Of a stretch of DNA of 12,820 bases, positions 1-7,101 are shown piece after piece. Made by a program: the position numbers and the translations under genes. The DNA comes from Methylotenera_A sp036675645 (GTDB lineage Bacteria > Pseudomonadota > Gammaproteobacteria > Burkholderiales > Methylophilaceae). The number at the start of each line of letters is the position of its first letter. The first letter of the stretch is position 1. The notes below the pieces were generated by a model. The model was given only the letters and a program-made list of their open reading frames with translations. It was not told where the DNA came from and ran no database searches. The stretch lies in NCBI GenBank assembly GCA_036675645.1, contig JAKFEP010000087.1, forward strand, positions 1-12,820. Direction: 5' to 3'.

Positions 1-911
1 AATACCACAATCATTGGCTCGCCTGCGATCGTCGCCTGCATTACCAAGCAACGACCTGCCTCAGAAATATAGCCGGTTTTAGATAATCCAATTTGCCACT
101 CACCAGTGCGCACCAAACCATTGGTATTGTTAAAGTTCACTGCATTATGGCGACCCTCCACATAAACCTCATGCGAAGGACTCGTAGTTGCCAAACGAAT
201 TTCCGGGTATTGGTAGGCGGCCTGTACCAACTTGGCCAAATCTTCCGCAGTAGAAACATTTGCAGAATCTAAGCCTGTAGGGTCTGCGAAATGTGTGTGC
301 ATTAAGCCTAAGGCCATTGCTTTGGCGTTCATGGCTTTTACAAAACCATACTTGCCGCCTGGATAATTTGTACCAAGCGCAGACGCAGCCCTATTTTCAG
401 AAGCCATTAATGCTAATTGCAACATATCGCCACGACTTAAGCCAGAGCCTACAGACAAACGTGAACTACTACCCTTTACATAATCCACATCTTCGTTAGA
501 CACATAGATCATTTCATCGAACGATTGACCAGCATCTAGCGCCACCATGGCGGTCATCAGTTTAGTAATAGATGCTATAGGAGCAGGCGTGTCTGTATTT
601 TTAGCATAAATAATTTCACCCGTATTTTGATGAATCACTAAAGCCTTAGTGGAAGCTAATTGTAATACACCGCTGCCATCATAGCTTTCTATTGCACGCT
701 GCGCTGCCATTGCATTGCGTAATCTCACGCTCACTTTTTTGGTATTTTTTTTATAACGATTGGATACACGTTGTTTACCGACGGTGCTTTTTTGACTAGT
801 TGAAATACGCTTTTGCGATTTTTTATTGGCCGCTAACAATTCTATAGGCGTAGCTACTAAGGCGATTGCCATATAAACCAACATCAATTTCTTTAAAAGT
901 AAGTTCACCAT
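1..911 (-). CDS. pbpG: D-alanyl-D-alanine endopeptidase (PBP7/PbpG-like, peptidase S11), 3'-truncated by window edge
   Basis: Read from the ATG at 911, the frame stays open for 303 codons to the left edge. It opens with a signal peptide: basic and hydrophobic residues up to about 26, with likely cleavage near LLAA (25-28). A Lys/Arg-rich linker follows to about residue 65. The serine-penicillin-binding motifs are complete and in order: SITK at 114-117 (nucleophile Ser114, Lys117), SEN at 171-173 and KTG at 278-280. This is the S11 family, which contains the DacA-type carboxypeptidases and PbpG. The size and early SxxK favour PbpG, a periplasmic enzyme that cleaves D-Ala-meso-DAP cross-links during wall remodelling. 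A DacA-type carboxypeptidase is the alternative, and the missing C-terminus would help decide. No strong Shine-Dalgarno precedes the ATG. A second possible start (GTG) is the next codon. It is transcribed away from the H-protein gene. Confidence 0.88.
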   Translation of the reverse strand, partial: MVNLLLKKLMLVYMAIALVATPIELLAANKKSQKRISTSQKSTVGKQRVSNRYKKNTKKVSVRLRNAMAAQRAIESYDGSGVLQLASTKALVIHQNTGEIIYAKNTDTPAPIASITKLMTAMVALDAGQSFDEMIYVSNEDVDYVKGSSSRLSVGSGLSRGDMLQLALMASENRAASALGTNYPGGKYGFVKAMNAKAMALGLMHTHFADPTGLDSANVSTAEDLAKLVQAAYQYPEIRLATTSPSHEVYVEGRHNAVNFNNTNGLVRTGEWQIGLSKTGYISEAGRCLVMQATIAGEPMIVV

Positions 912-943
912 TTCAACCAAATCTCACTAAAGTTTGAATCAAT

Positions 944-973
944 AATATATAAAAAATAGTTATTTGTCATCAA
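944..973 (-). promoter_or_regulatory. Candidate sigma-70 promoter of pbpG
   Basis: On the minus strand a TTGATG -35 (968-973) is followed after 18 bp by TATATT as -10 (944-949, five of six consensus bases). This puts a transcription start near 936 and gives a leader of about 25 nt before the pbpG ATG. The surrounding DNA is very AT-rich, so chance matches are likely. Position and spacing are the support. Confidence 0.45.
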
Positions 974-1031
974 GTTAGCATATATAAGTAAAATAAATAT
1001 TAAGATTATTTGCATTGTGACTAATTTGACA

Positions 1032-1046
1032 CACTATTTTATAGTG
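1032..1046. repeat. Perfect 6-bp inverted repeat, 3-bp spacer
   Basis: CACTAT, spacer TTT, then ATAGTG. It lies just downstream of a perfect TTGACA hexamer (1026-1031) on the plus strand and could be an operator half-site pair or a small hairpin. It is the first of three inverted repeats in the pbpG/gcvH intergenic region. Confidence 0.4.
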
Positions 1047-1055
1047 CATATTGAC

Positions 1056-1079
1056 CGCATAAAATAATCACTTTATGCG
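1056..1079. repeat. Perfect 8-bp inverted repeat, 8-bp spacer, upstream of gcvH
   Basis: CGCATAAA (1056-1063) and TTTATGCG (1072-1079) are exact reverse complements separated by ATAATCAC. The geometry (8-8-8, centres 16 bp apart) fits a dimeric helix-turn-helix regulator better than a terminator, since no T-run follows. The regulator cannot be named from the sequence. Confidence 0.5.
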
Positions 1080-1090
1080 AAAATAACGTA

Positions 1091-1121
1091 TTGACTTGCA
1101 CTAATGCAAATTAGTTACAAA
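1091..1121 (+). promoter_or_regulatory. Candidate gcvH promoter overlapping nested palindromes
   Basis: A TTGACT -35-like hexamer (1091-1096) is followed by a weak TTACAA -10 (1115-1120, 18-bp spacer). The spacer carries two nested dyads: TTGCA-N4-TGCAA (1096-1109) and CTAAT-N4-ATTAG (1101-1114). A protein bound there would block the promoter. The -35 is good but the -10 is poor, so the assignment is tentative. An alternative -35 (TTGACA, 1026-1031) with TATTGA at 1049-1054 lies further upstream. Confidence 0.35.
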
Positions 1122-1149
1122 TTTTACAGCATATTTTTAAGGTCTGAAC

Positions 1150-1533
1150 ATGAAATTCCCAGCCCAATTGCATTATACCGCAGAACATTTATGGGTACTC
1201 CAAGAACCTCATGGAGATTGGCTTGCGGGCATTACCGATTATGCCCAGGATTTACTAGGAGACATTGTATTTATTGATCCACCCAAATTGGGCGATGCGC
1301 TGGTGAACGCCACGCCTTGCGGGGTAGTGGAATCGGTAAAAACAGGGTCGGATCTGCATGCACCGATGAATGGAGTGGTGACTGCAATTAATGAAGAGTT
1401 GCTGGATGCACCTGAAGCTATTAACGACAAACCCTATGCCGCATGGATATTTAAGTTTAAGCCAACAGATGTCAACGAGACCGCGCATTTTTTGAGCGCA
1501 GAAGCCTACCAGCAACTGATTGAAAGCGCCTAA
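1150..1533 (+). CDS. gcvH: Glycine cleavage system H protein (lipoyl carrier), stand-alone copy
   Basis: The 127-residue protein matches the usual H-protein length (about 125-130). It shows the family's opening (YTAEHLWV, residues 9-16), a GITDYAQDLLGDIVFIDPP core (27-45), and the lipoylation loop ESVKTGSD (61-68), where Lys64 should carry lipoate. Canonical H proteins usually have Ala-Ala or Ala-Val after that lysine; this one has Thr-Gly. H protein shuttles the aminomethyl group from glycine between the P, T and L proteins in the cytoplasm. No gcvT, gcvP or lipoate-ligase gene adjoins it, so partners are encoded elsewhere or this is a second, specialised carrier. AAGG (1139-1142), 7 nt before the ATG, is the ribosome-binding site. 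The upstream region is rich in inverted repeats, suggesting regulation. The gene converges with the coiled-coil gene, 42 bp away, with no hairpin terminator visible between them. Confidence 0.9.
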   Translation: MKFPAQLHYTAEHLWVLQEPHGDWLAGITDYAQDLLGDIVFIDPPKLGDALVNATPCGVVESVKTGSDLHAPMNGVVTAINEELLDAPEAINDKPYAAWIFKFKPTDVNETAHFLSAEAYQQLIESA

Positions 1534-1575
1534 AAAATTAGGTCCAAGTTACAAATATCTGAGTTAAATTACAGT

Positions 1576-2781
1576 TTATTTCGGTAAAACAAATTTTACT
1601 TTTAGTAACAAATCCTGCAATTCATTGGTAAGTTGTTTGCGTAAATCGTTTTCTAGCGTGGGCAATAAGGCGGCTAAGATATGCTGGATATTTTCGCGCA
1701 TCACCTCTTGAACCGCAGGCAGATCAGCGTTCACAGTGGCTAAGAAACTATCACGCACTTGTACAGTTTGTAGTGTCATGTCGTCCATAAACTTGGCTTT
1801 CACTTCATCTGCCGCCGCCTCGTATATACTTGGAATTGCCTCATTCATTGTTGCGCGCATTTGCGTCAGTATATCGGCTTGCATTAATTGCATCTGCGCG
1901 AGCAAATCTTCTTTAGCGTTTTCATTCAAGGTATTGAACGTGCTGGTGAGAGTTTCGCCCAATTGAGCTTGTTGCATCGTAAGCGATTCAGCCTGAAATG
2001 CTTGCAATTCCTCTGTTAACTGCTGGCTAATCTGCTGCGTAATCGCTTCCTGCTGCTCAGCCACCGAGCTAGTGTAAATATCCGGCATAGCGGCAATAAA
2101 ATTAGCACGCATTTCAGCCAATGCATCGGCTTGCATGGAAGCCGCTTGCTGTTGTAAATCCATATTGAGATTTTGCTTAAATGACTCAAATATGGAGCTG
2201 AAATCCTGTTGTAACTGTGTTTGATATTGACTAATGGATTGCGCCTGAAACGCGTTCATCTCAGCATTAACGGCGCCTATCATCTGCGCAATTAACTCCG
2301 ATTGCAACACTTCCATATTCGCATTAATTTGTGTGCTGGTCTGCTCTACCGCCGCTTGCACGTCTTCCGACAGCATAGCATCTGCCTTAGAAATCGCAGT
2401 GGTCTGCAGATTAGCGATTCTTTGCTCCAAATCACTATAGACATACTCAGCAGTGGCTTGATACATGCGCGGTAACTCAGTTTTTAAATCTGCTTTGGTT
2501 TTATCGACAAAATCAACGGTGCGTGCCTCTATACTGGCCTGCGTCTGTATTACCTCATCTTGCAAATCCTGCAATAGTTCAGCCCTGAGTGCCTGACGCA
2601 CACTTTCTGTTACTGTTTTTGCAATATCCGCCTCTAACCTAGGCTTAATATGCGCGGCGATACGTGCAATCAATTCAGGCGTGATCAGGGTGACATCGTC
2701 TCGTCTTGGGCTGGGCTCAGACTCAGCCAACGTCTTAGGCTGGTAAACTTCTGTCAGTAATGGGATTTTTTTGTCTGCCAC
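1576..2781 (-). CDS. Uncharacterised coiled-coil protein with an internal 84-residue repeat, last gene of the pepA-holC operon
   Basis: I do not recognise a functional family. The 401-residue product starts with GTG, supported by GAGG 5 nt upstream, and lies 11 nt after the holC stop. Residues 1-30 are a charged, Pro-containing tail with IPLLTEVYQP (6-15). The rest is almost wholly helical, Gln/Ala/Glu/Leu-rich, with no Cys, signal peptide or membrane span. Residues 177-240 align without gaps to 261-324 (about 26 of 64 identical; AFQA, MQAD, MR and P-x-IY anchors conserved), a period of 84. A third, weaker P-x-MY site is near 104-107. The C-terminus (376-401) is Leu/Lys-rich. I recall that Burkholderia-type genomes carry a hypothetical gene after holC whose protein begins with a similar IPxLTEV motif (DUF2486), so this may be a diverged relative; that is recall, unchecked. 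A cytoplasmic elongated scaffold or filament-like protein is plausible. Confidence 0.75.
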   Translation of the reverse strand: MADKKIPLLTEVYQPKTLAESEPSPRRDDVTLITPELIARIAAHIKPRLEADIAKTVTESVRQALRAELLQDLQDEVIQTQASIEARTVDFVDKTKADLKTELPRMYQATAEYVYSDLEQRIANLQTTAISKADAMLSEDVQAAVEQTSTQINANMEVLQSELIAQMIGAVNAEMNAFQAQSISQYQTQLQQDFSSIFESFKQNLNMDLQQQAASMQADALAEMRANFIAAMPDIYTSSVAEQQEAITQQISQQLTEELQAFQAESLTMQQAQLGETLTSTFNTLNENAKEDLLAQMQLMQADILTQMRATMNEAIPSIYEAAADEVKAKFMDDMTLQTVQVRDSFLATVNADLPAVQEVMRENIQHILAALLPTLENDLRKQLTNELQDLLLKVKFVLPK

Positions 2782-2786
2782 AATAA

Positions 2787-2790
2787 CCTC
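2787..2790 (-). promoter_or_regulatory. Ribosome-binding site fixing the GTG start of the coiled-coil gene
   Basis: GAGG on the minus strand lies 5 nt before the GTG at 2779-2781. No in-frame ATG occurs near the N-terminus to compete. It sits within the 11-nt gap after the holC stop codon. Confidence 0.6.
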
Positions 2791-2792
2791 AT

Positions 2793-3215
2793 TTAAGTTT
2801 GCGCATGGTTAATATTCTTAACTTCATAGCCCCTGTCGCGATAAAATTTATAGCGCGCACGCGCAGCTACTTTATCTTGCTCGTCCTCACCCACTAACTC
2901 AACTAACTGTGTAAATCGACTAAAAAAACTCGGCCCAACCTCCGCAAAATTAATCAGCATATCATCTTGCAACAATGGATTCTGTTGCCAATGAATAATC
3001 ACCGGCGTTTGCAGGGCAAGCACATTATCGACCAGCACATTCGGCGCAAACCCTTCAACTGGTTGTTGCCATAAGCTTGCGCTGACTTCATGTGCACTTT
3101 CTGCATCGTTGGCCAAAACAGTTACTTTGCGGCGCTTGTTAAGCGCGCCCTGCACCAGTTCTGCCAGCAATTGCTGCTTATTCGCCACATTAAAATAAAA
3201 ATCGATACGCGTCAT
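2793..3215 (-). CDS. holC: DNA polymerase III subunit chi
   Basis: The 140-residue protein matches HolC (E. coli 147 aa). It begins with the characteristic beta-strand MTRIDFYFNV, has a helix with RRKVTVLANDAE (28-39) and the SLWQ segment (47-50), then VIIHWQQ (72-78), LINFAEVGPSFFSRF (87-101) and a terminal RARYKFYRDRGYEV segment (118-131). Chi pairs with psi in the clamp loader and binds single-stranded-DNA-binding protein, aiding primase-to-polymerase handover. It starts 6 nt after the pepA stop and has no clear Shine-Dalgarno, so it is probably translated by coupling to pepA. The pepA-holC order is common in proteobacteria. No anomaly seen. Confidence 0.93.
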   Translation of the reverse strand: MTRIDFYFNVANKQQLLAELVQGALNKRRKVTVLANDAESAHEVSASLWQQPVEGFAPNVLVDNVLALQTPVIIHWQQNPLLQDDMLINFAEVGPSFFSRFTQLVELVGEDEQDKVAARARYKFYRDRGYEVKNINHAQT

Positions 3216-3221
3216 TGAATA

Positions 3222-4715
3222 TTATTTAACAGCACTACTTTTACTACGATTGACTAAAAATGTGGTGAGCAGGGGCACCGGACGTCCCGTGCCGCCTTTT
3301 TCCTTGCCGCTTTTCCACGCTGTACCTGCAATATCCAAGTGTGCCCAGTCATATTTCTTGGTAAAGCGGGATAGAAAACAAGCTGCCGTAATACTGCCAC
3401 CCGCACGGCCGCCAATGTTTGCCATATCAGCAAAATTGCTATCCAGCTGTGTTTGAAACTCTTCCCATAATGGCATATGCCAAGCACGGTCATGCGCTTT
3501 TTCGCCGGCTGCCAACAACTCAGCAGCTAGCGCATCTTTGTTACTGAATAAGCCACTCGGATGTTGTCCCAGCGCAATCACGCAGGCACCTGTTAGCGTG
3601 GCAATATCCACTACTGCGCTTGGCTCAAATCGTTCAGCATAAGTCAGCGCATCGCACAAAATCAAGCGGCCTTCAGCATCGGTATTCAGTACTTCAATGG
3701 TCTGACCAGACATACTGGTCAAAATGTCGCCAGGCTTAATCGCACCTGCGTCAGGCATATTCTCGCAAGTAGCAATCAGGCCAATAGCATTGATGGCTAA
3801 GTCCAGTTCACCGATGGCTTTAAACGTCCCTAAAACACTTGCTGCGCCACACATGTCATATTTCATTTCATCCATCTCAGCACCAGGTTTTAACGAGATG
3901 CCGCCGGTATCAAATGTAATACCCTTGCCTACCAGCACGGTTGGCTTTTGCTTTTTATCACCCTTTAAATGCTGTAGCACAATAAAGCGTGGTGGTTCTA
4001 CACTCCCTTGCGCCACACCTAAAAATGAACCCATTCCCAGTTTTTCAATCTCAGCTTTTTCCAGCACTTCCACTTTAAGACCATAAGTCTTTGCTAGTGC
4101 TTTGGCTTGTTTGCCCAAATAGCTTGGCGTGCAAATGTTGGGCGGAAGATTACCTAAATCTTTAGCCAAACTCACCCCAGCACCAATTGCTAAACCATGC
4201 TTAAGGCCAGCTTCTGCTTGTGCGTTGTCTGTTTTTGGTACAAAAATGGCAATTTTTTCTATGAACAAAGGCTCAGCTTTTTTGAGCTTAATCGCATTCA
4301 CCTGGTAAGTTGCGTCTGTGACTACCTCAACCAGCTGTGCTACCTTGCTTTGCGTATCTGATTTTTTAATCGCTAATTCTGTCAAAAATATGCCGGCATT
4401 GGTCACGCCTTTCGGCAATGCTTTAACCGCAGCACGTACAGCTTGGCGATATTGCTTTTCGCTAAACTCTGCCTGTTTGCCCAGGCCAACTAACAGCACG
4501 CGTGTAGCTACCACACCAGTCACTGCATGCAGTAACAAGGTAGCGCCTAACTTGCCATCCAGATCGCCGCTTTTTAACACAGCACTTACTGATTTATTTG
4601 ATGCATCATCTAAACTTTTTGCAGCCTCGCTTAACTTACGCCCTTCAAATACGCCTACAATCACACAATCATGACGTTGTTTTTCAGGATTTCCGTTTTT
4701 TATGCTAAATTCCAC
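3222..4715 (-). CDS. pepA: Leucyl aminopeptidase (cytosol aminopeptidase, M17)
   Basis: The 497-residue product has the two-part M17 structure: a variable N-terminal domain (about 1-165) and a catalytic C-terminal domain. All expected two-metal residues are present: Lys264 and Asp269 in VGKGITFDTGG, Lys276 in ISLKPG, Asp287 in KYDMCG, and Asp346, Glu348 and Arg350 in the NTDAEGRL signature (344-351). Each sits six positions before its E. coli PepA equivalent. The enzyme releases N-terminal leucine and other residues in the cytoplasm as a hexamer. In E. coli PepA also binds DNA (carAB regulation, Xer recombination); whether that applies here cannot be told from sequence. The start is GTG, chosen because AAGGA lies 7 nt upstream. 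It heads the operon pepA-holC-coiled-coil gene and is divergent from lptF. Confidence 0.96.
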   Translation of the reverse strand: MEFSIKNGNPEKQRHDCVIVGVFEGRKLSEAAKSLDDASNKSVSAVLKSGDLDGKLGATLLLHAVTGVVATRVLLVGLGKQAEFSEKQYRQAVRAAVKALPKGVTNAGIFLTELAIKKSDTQSKVAQLVEVVTDATYQVNAIKLKKAEPLFIEKIAIFVPKTDNAQAEAGLKHGLAIGAGVSLAKDLGNLPPNICTPSYLGKQAKALAKTYGLKVEVLEKAEIEKLGMGSFLGVAQGSVEPPRFIVLQHLKGDKKQKPTVLVGKGITFDTGGISLKPGAEMDEMKYDMCGAASVLGTFKAIGELDLAINAIGLIATCENMPDAGAIKPGDILTSMSGQTIEVLNTDAEGRLILCDALTYAERFEPSAVVDIATLTGACVIALGQHPSGLFSNKDALAAELLAAGEKAHDRAWHMPLWEEFQTQLDSNFADMANIGGRAGGSITAACFLSRFTKKYDWAHLDIAGTAWKSGKEKGGTGRPVPLLTTFLVNRSKSSAVK

Positions 4716-4722
4716 TGTTGAT

Positions 4723-4727
4723 TCCTT
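4723..4727 (-). promoter_or_regulatory. Ribosome-binding site fixing the GTG start of pepA
   Basis: AAGGA on the minus strand, 7 nt before the GTG at 4713-4715. The encoded N-terminus (MEFSIKNG) resembles the PepA start, so the GTG is well supported. Confidence 0.7.
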
Positions 4728-4769
4728 TATTAGTTAAGCTAAATATACGACGCAAATTTGATATGAGTA

Positions 4770-4797
4770 ATTATCTAGCGTTTCGGCATGAAATCAA
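4770..4797 (-). promoter_or_regulatory. Candidate promoter of the pepA operon
   Basis: On the minus strand TTGATT (4792-4797) is followed after 16 bp by GATAAT (4770-4775, five of six consensus bases). The transcript would begin near 4763, giving a leader of about 48 nt. A promoter for lptF must lie in the same 131-bp interval; the only -10-like site I see for it is TGTAAT (4824-4829), without a matching -35. Confidence 0.35.
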
Positions 4798-4846
4798 AGC
4801 GTAAAATTCAACAAACTTACATTTGTAATGAATTAAAAAGACTGCA

Positions 4847-5989
4847 TTGAATATATTTAAAAAATCACTTTCGCACGAACTCATCAGCACCGCTGGCGGG
4901 ATTTTTGTCATTTTAGTTGGCATCATTATCGCGCAGCGCGCGGGTAACCTCATTCGCCTTGCTGCTAAGGGCATTTTACCTAACGATGCTATCAACACTT
5001 TGCTGGGCTTTAGCATGGTGCGTTATATGCCGATGATTCTATCGTTGACGATTTTTTTGGCAGTATTACTGACGCTTACGCGTTGGCACCGTGATTCAGA
5101 AATGGTGGTGTGGTTTAGTTCAGGACTCGGTTTGAATAACTGGATTAAACCTATTTTAACGTTTGCTGTGCCTGTGATTGTGGCAATTTCACTGCTGAGT
5201 TTTTGGGTAATGCCCTGGGCGGTAGACAAAGTGGAAGACTACCGTACGCAGCTAAAAAGCCGTGATGACCTCTCATCCATCAACCCTGGTGTATTCAAGG
5301 AGTCCAACAATGGTGAGCGCATTTATTTTATCGAAAGCTTTGATGAGCTTGGTAATGTGGTAAAAAATATTTTTGTGCAAACTACCCAGCACAAAAAAAT
5401 TGGGGTAATTGTGGCCAGCCAAGGCAGCCGCGAAAAAGCAAAAAATGGCGACGACTTTTTAGTCATGGAAAAGGGCCGTCGCTATGAAGCAAAGCCTAAT
5501 TCGGCTGAGGTTTCTACCACGGAGTTTGAGCGTTATGCTATCCGCGTTGAAACCAAAGAGGTCGCGCGCAAACCGGATGACACCGATGCTAAATCTACTC
5601 AAGAGCTATTAAATACGACATCATCTGCTGACAAGGCTGAGCTGCAATGGCGCTTAGCAATTCCTGTCTCTGCCCTTATTTTGGTGTTATTGGCGATTCC
5701 GCTTAGCTTTGTAGATCCGCGAGCCGGTCGATCGCTTAACCTGATTTTTGCACTGGTAATTTATGTAATTTACAACAATATCCTAAGCATTTTCCAAGCA
5801 TGGGTTACGCAAGGCAGGCTTAATGCCAGCATTGGCTTGTGGCCCGTACACGCGTTTTTTGCACTAATGGTTTTTTATATGTTTTACCGCCGCAATCATC
5901 TGTTGCCCTTGGTCCCTAAAATTAGGGTGCCTAAAATTATGGTCCCTAAATTTCCAAGCCGGTGGCTTGATTTAAAAAGAAAACCGTAA
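4847..5989 (+). CDS. lptF: LPS export ABC transporter permease LptF
   Basis: The 380-residue protein has the LptF/LptG (YjgP/YjgQ) topology: three N-terminal membrane helices (about 14-32, 58-78, 102-122), a periplasmic beta-jellyroll of about 150 residues (125-265), and three C-terminal helices (about 270-288, 298-316, 330-347). With LptG and the ATPase LptB it extracts lipopolysaccharide from the inner membrane and passes it to LptC/LptA. The start is TTG: the frame has a stop at 4829-4831 and no in-frame ATG precedes the MNIFKKSLSHEL opening typical of the family; only a weak AAAAAG ribosome site is seen. The cytoplasmic C-terminus carries an unusual extension with three VPK repeats (356-368), absent from E. 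coli LptF as I recall it. lptG follows after 5 nt. Confidence 0.92.
   Translation: MNIFKKSLSHELISTAGGIFVILVGIIIAQRAGNLIRLAAKGILPNDAINTLLGFSMVRYMPMILSLTIFLAVLLTLTRWHRDSEMVVWFSSGLGLNNWIKPILTFAVPVIVAISLLSFWVMPWAVDKVEDYRTQLKSRDDLSSINPGVFKESNNGERIYFIESFDELGNVVKNIFVQTTQHKKIGVIVASQGSREKAKNGDDFLVMEKGRRYEAKPNSAEVSTTEFERYAIRVETKEVARKPDDTDAKSTQELLNTTSSADKAELQWRLAIPVSALILVLLAIPLSFVDPRAGRSLNLIFALVIYVIYNNILSIFQAWVTQGRLNASIGLWPVHAFFALMVFYMFYRRNHLLPLVPKIRVPKIMVPKFPSRWLDLKRKP
5912..5956 (+). repeat. Three tandem 15-bp units in the 3' end of lptF
   Basis: Units begin at 5912 (GTCCCTAAAATTAGG), 5927 (GTGCCTAAAATTATG) and 5942 (GTCCCTAAATTTCCA). Each encodes V-P-K-[I/F]-x, so the repeat is in frame and adds a basic Pro-containing tail after the last membrane helix. 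The first two units differ at only two of 15 bases, suggesting recent slippage or recombination. Confidence 0.75.
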
Positions 5990-5994
5990 AGTTA

Positions 5995-7083
5995 ATGCAC
6001 ATATTTAAACGCTATTTTTGGCAAGAAACCAGCATTAATATTTTAATGATCATGCTTGGTTTGCTTGCCATGTTTTCTTTTTTTGATTTAATTCAGGAAC
6101 TGGATAGCCTGGGCGAAGGCAATTACGGTATCACCCAAATGTTGGCGTTTGTGTTGCTAAGCATTCCTGGTCATATTTATGACGTGGTGCCTGTAGCCGT
6201 GCTGGTAGGCATGATGCATAGCCTTGGTACACTGGCGCGCAATTCCGAACTGGTAGTGATGCGCGTGAGTGGCTTGTCATTGGTGAATATTGGCTGGATT
6301 TTAGTCAAGGTGGGGATGTTATTTACTGCACTGACTTTTTTTGTAGGTGAACTCATCACACCCATTAGCGAAAAGATGGCGCAACGCCTGCGGGTACAAG
6401 CCACCGATTCAGTGATTGCACAAGATTTTAAATCCGGCCTATGGGTAAAAGATGGCAAGAGCTTTGTGAATGTAGAAACCGTATTGCCAGATGCAAGTTT
6501 GCTGAACGTGCATATTTATGAATTTGACGAAAATTTTAAATTACGCAGCATTAGCATAGCCAAAAAAGGCGAATATGAAGATGGGCGCTGGGGCTTATCT
6601 GGTGTGACGCAAACCAAATTTAATACCTTTAAAAAAATTGAGCAAAATAATATCCAGACGCAAATTTTTAATAAGGCCAATTGGAAATCGTTGATTCGCC
6701 CAGAGTTGTTGAATGTGTTATTAGTGGCACCTGAGAAAATGTCAGCATGGAATCTATATGCCTTTGTGCAGCATTTACAGGCCAATAAACAAAAAAGCAC
6801 GCGCTATGATGTGGCGCTTTGGTCGAAAATAATTTACCCCTTGGCCTGTATGGTGATGGTGATTCTGGCATTGCCATTTGGCTTTATCCAACAGCGTACT
6901 GGCGGCACTAGTGCCAAACTATTTATTGGCGTTATGCTAGGAGTGGTGTATCAAATTATGAATCGTGTGTTTATTCATTTAGGCGTATTAAATGATTGGC
7001 CGCCATTGATGAGTGCGATCACACCCACGATTTTGTTTTTGATTGCCGGATTGAGTTTGATATTTATGATTGAAAGACGCTAA
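5995..7083 (+). CDS. lptG: LPS export ABC transporter permease LptG
   Basis: The 362-residue product matches LptG in length (about 360) and topology: an amphipathic start (MHIFKRYFWQE), three membrane helices (about 13-35, 60-80, 97-118), a periplasmic jellyroll domain (about 125-265), and three C-terminal helices. The segments IPGHIYDVVPVAVLVG (57-72) and ALPFGFIQQRTGG after the fourth helix are typical. It forms the transmembrane dimer with LptF that LptB drives. The gene starts 5 nt after lptF with GTAAAG just upstream, so the two are co-transcribed and probably coupled. It converges with the RDD gene across an 18-bp AT-rich gap without a recognisable hairpin terminator. Confidence 0.94.
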   Translation: MHIFKRYFWQETSINILMIMLGLLAMFSFFDLIQELDSLGEGNYGITQMLAFVLLSIPGHIYDVVPVAVLVGMMHSLGTLARNSELVVMRVSGLSLVNIGWILVKVGMLFTALTFFVGELITPISEKMAQRLRVQATDSVIAQDFKSGLWVKDGKSFVNVETVLPDASLLNVHIYEFDENFKLRSISIAKKGEYEDGRWGLSGVTQTKFNTFKKIEQNNIQTQIFNKANWKSLIRPELLNVLLVAPEKMSAWNLYAFVQHLQANKQKSTRYDVALWSKIIYPLACMVMVILALPFGFIQQRTGGTSAKLFIGVMLGVVYQIMNRVFIHLGVLNDWPPLMSAITPTILFLIAGLSLIFMIERR

Positions 7084-7101
7084 AAAAACAAATTATTAAA
7101 G

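Noticed and set aside
293..499. 68-codon plus-strand open frame inside the pbpG region
   Set aside because: The minus-strand PbpG frame through this segment holds the S11 SxN motif and conserved sequence, so this is a shadow frame.
1534..1575. Terminator between convergent gcvH and the coiled-coil gene
   Set aside because: The 42-bp gap is AT-rich but I find no GC stem of 5 bp or more, so no intrinsic terminator is claimed. The 18-bp gap at 7084-7101 between lptG and the RDD gene is likewise without a hairpin.
1576..2781. Phage tape-measure or methyl-accepting chemotaxis protein identity for the coiled-coil gene
   Set aside because: It is long, helical and Gln/Ala-rich like those, but there is no membrane span, no chemoreceptor hairpin signature, no neighbouring phage gene, and it sits in a housekeeping operon.
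3724..4086. 120-codon open frame on the plus strand, antisense to pepA
   Set aside because: It lies wholly opposite well-conserved PepA catalytic sequence, has no ribosome site, and its translation is Ser/Pro/Ile-rich low-information sequence. Same judgement for the antisense frame at 4318-4674.
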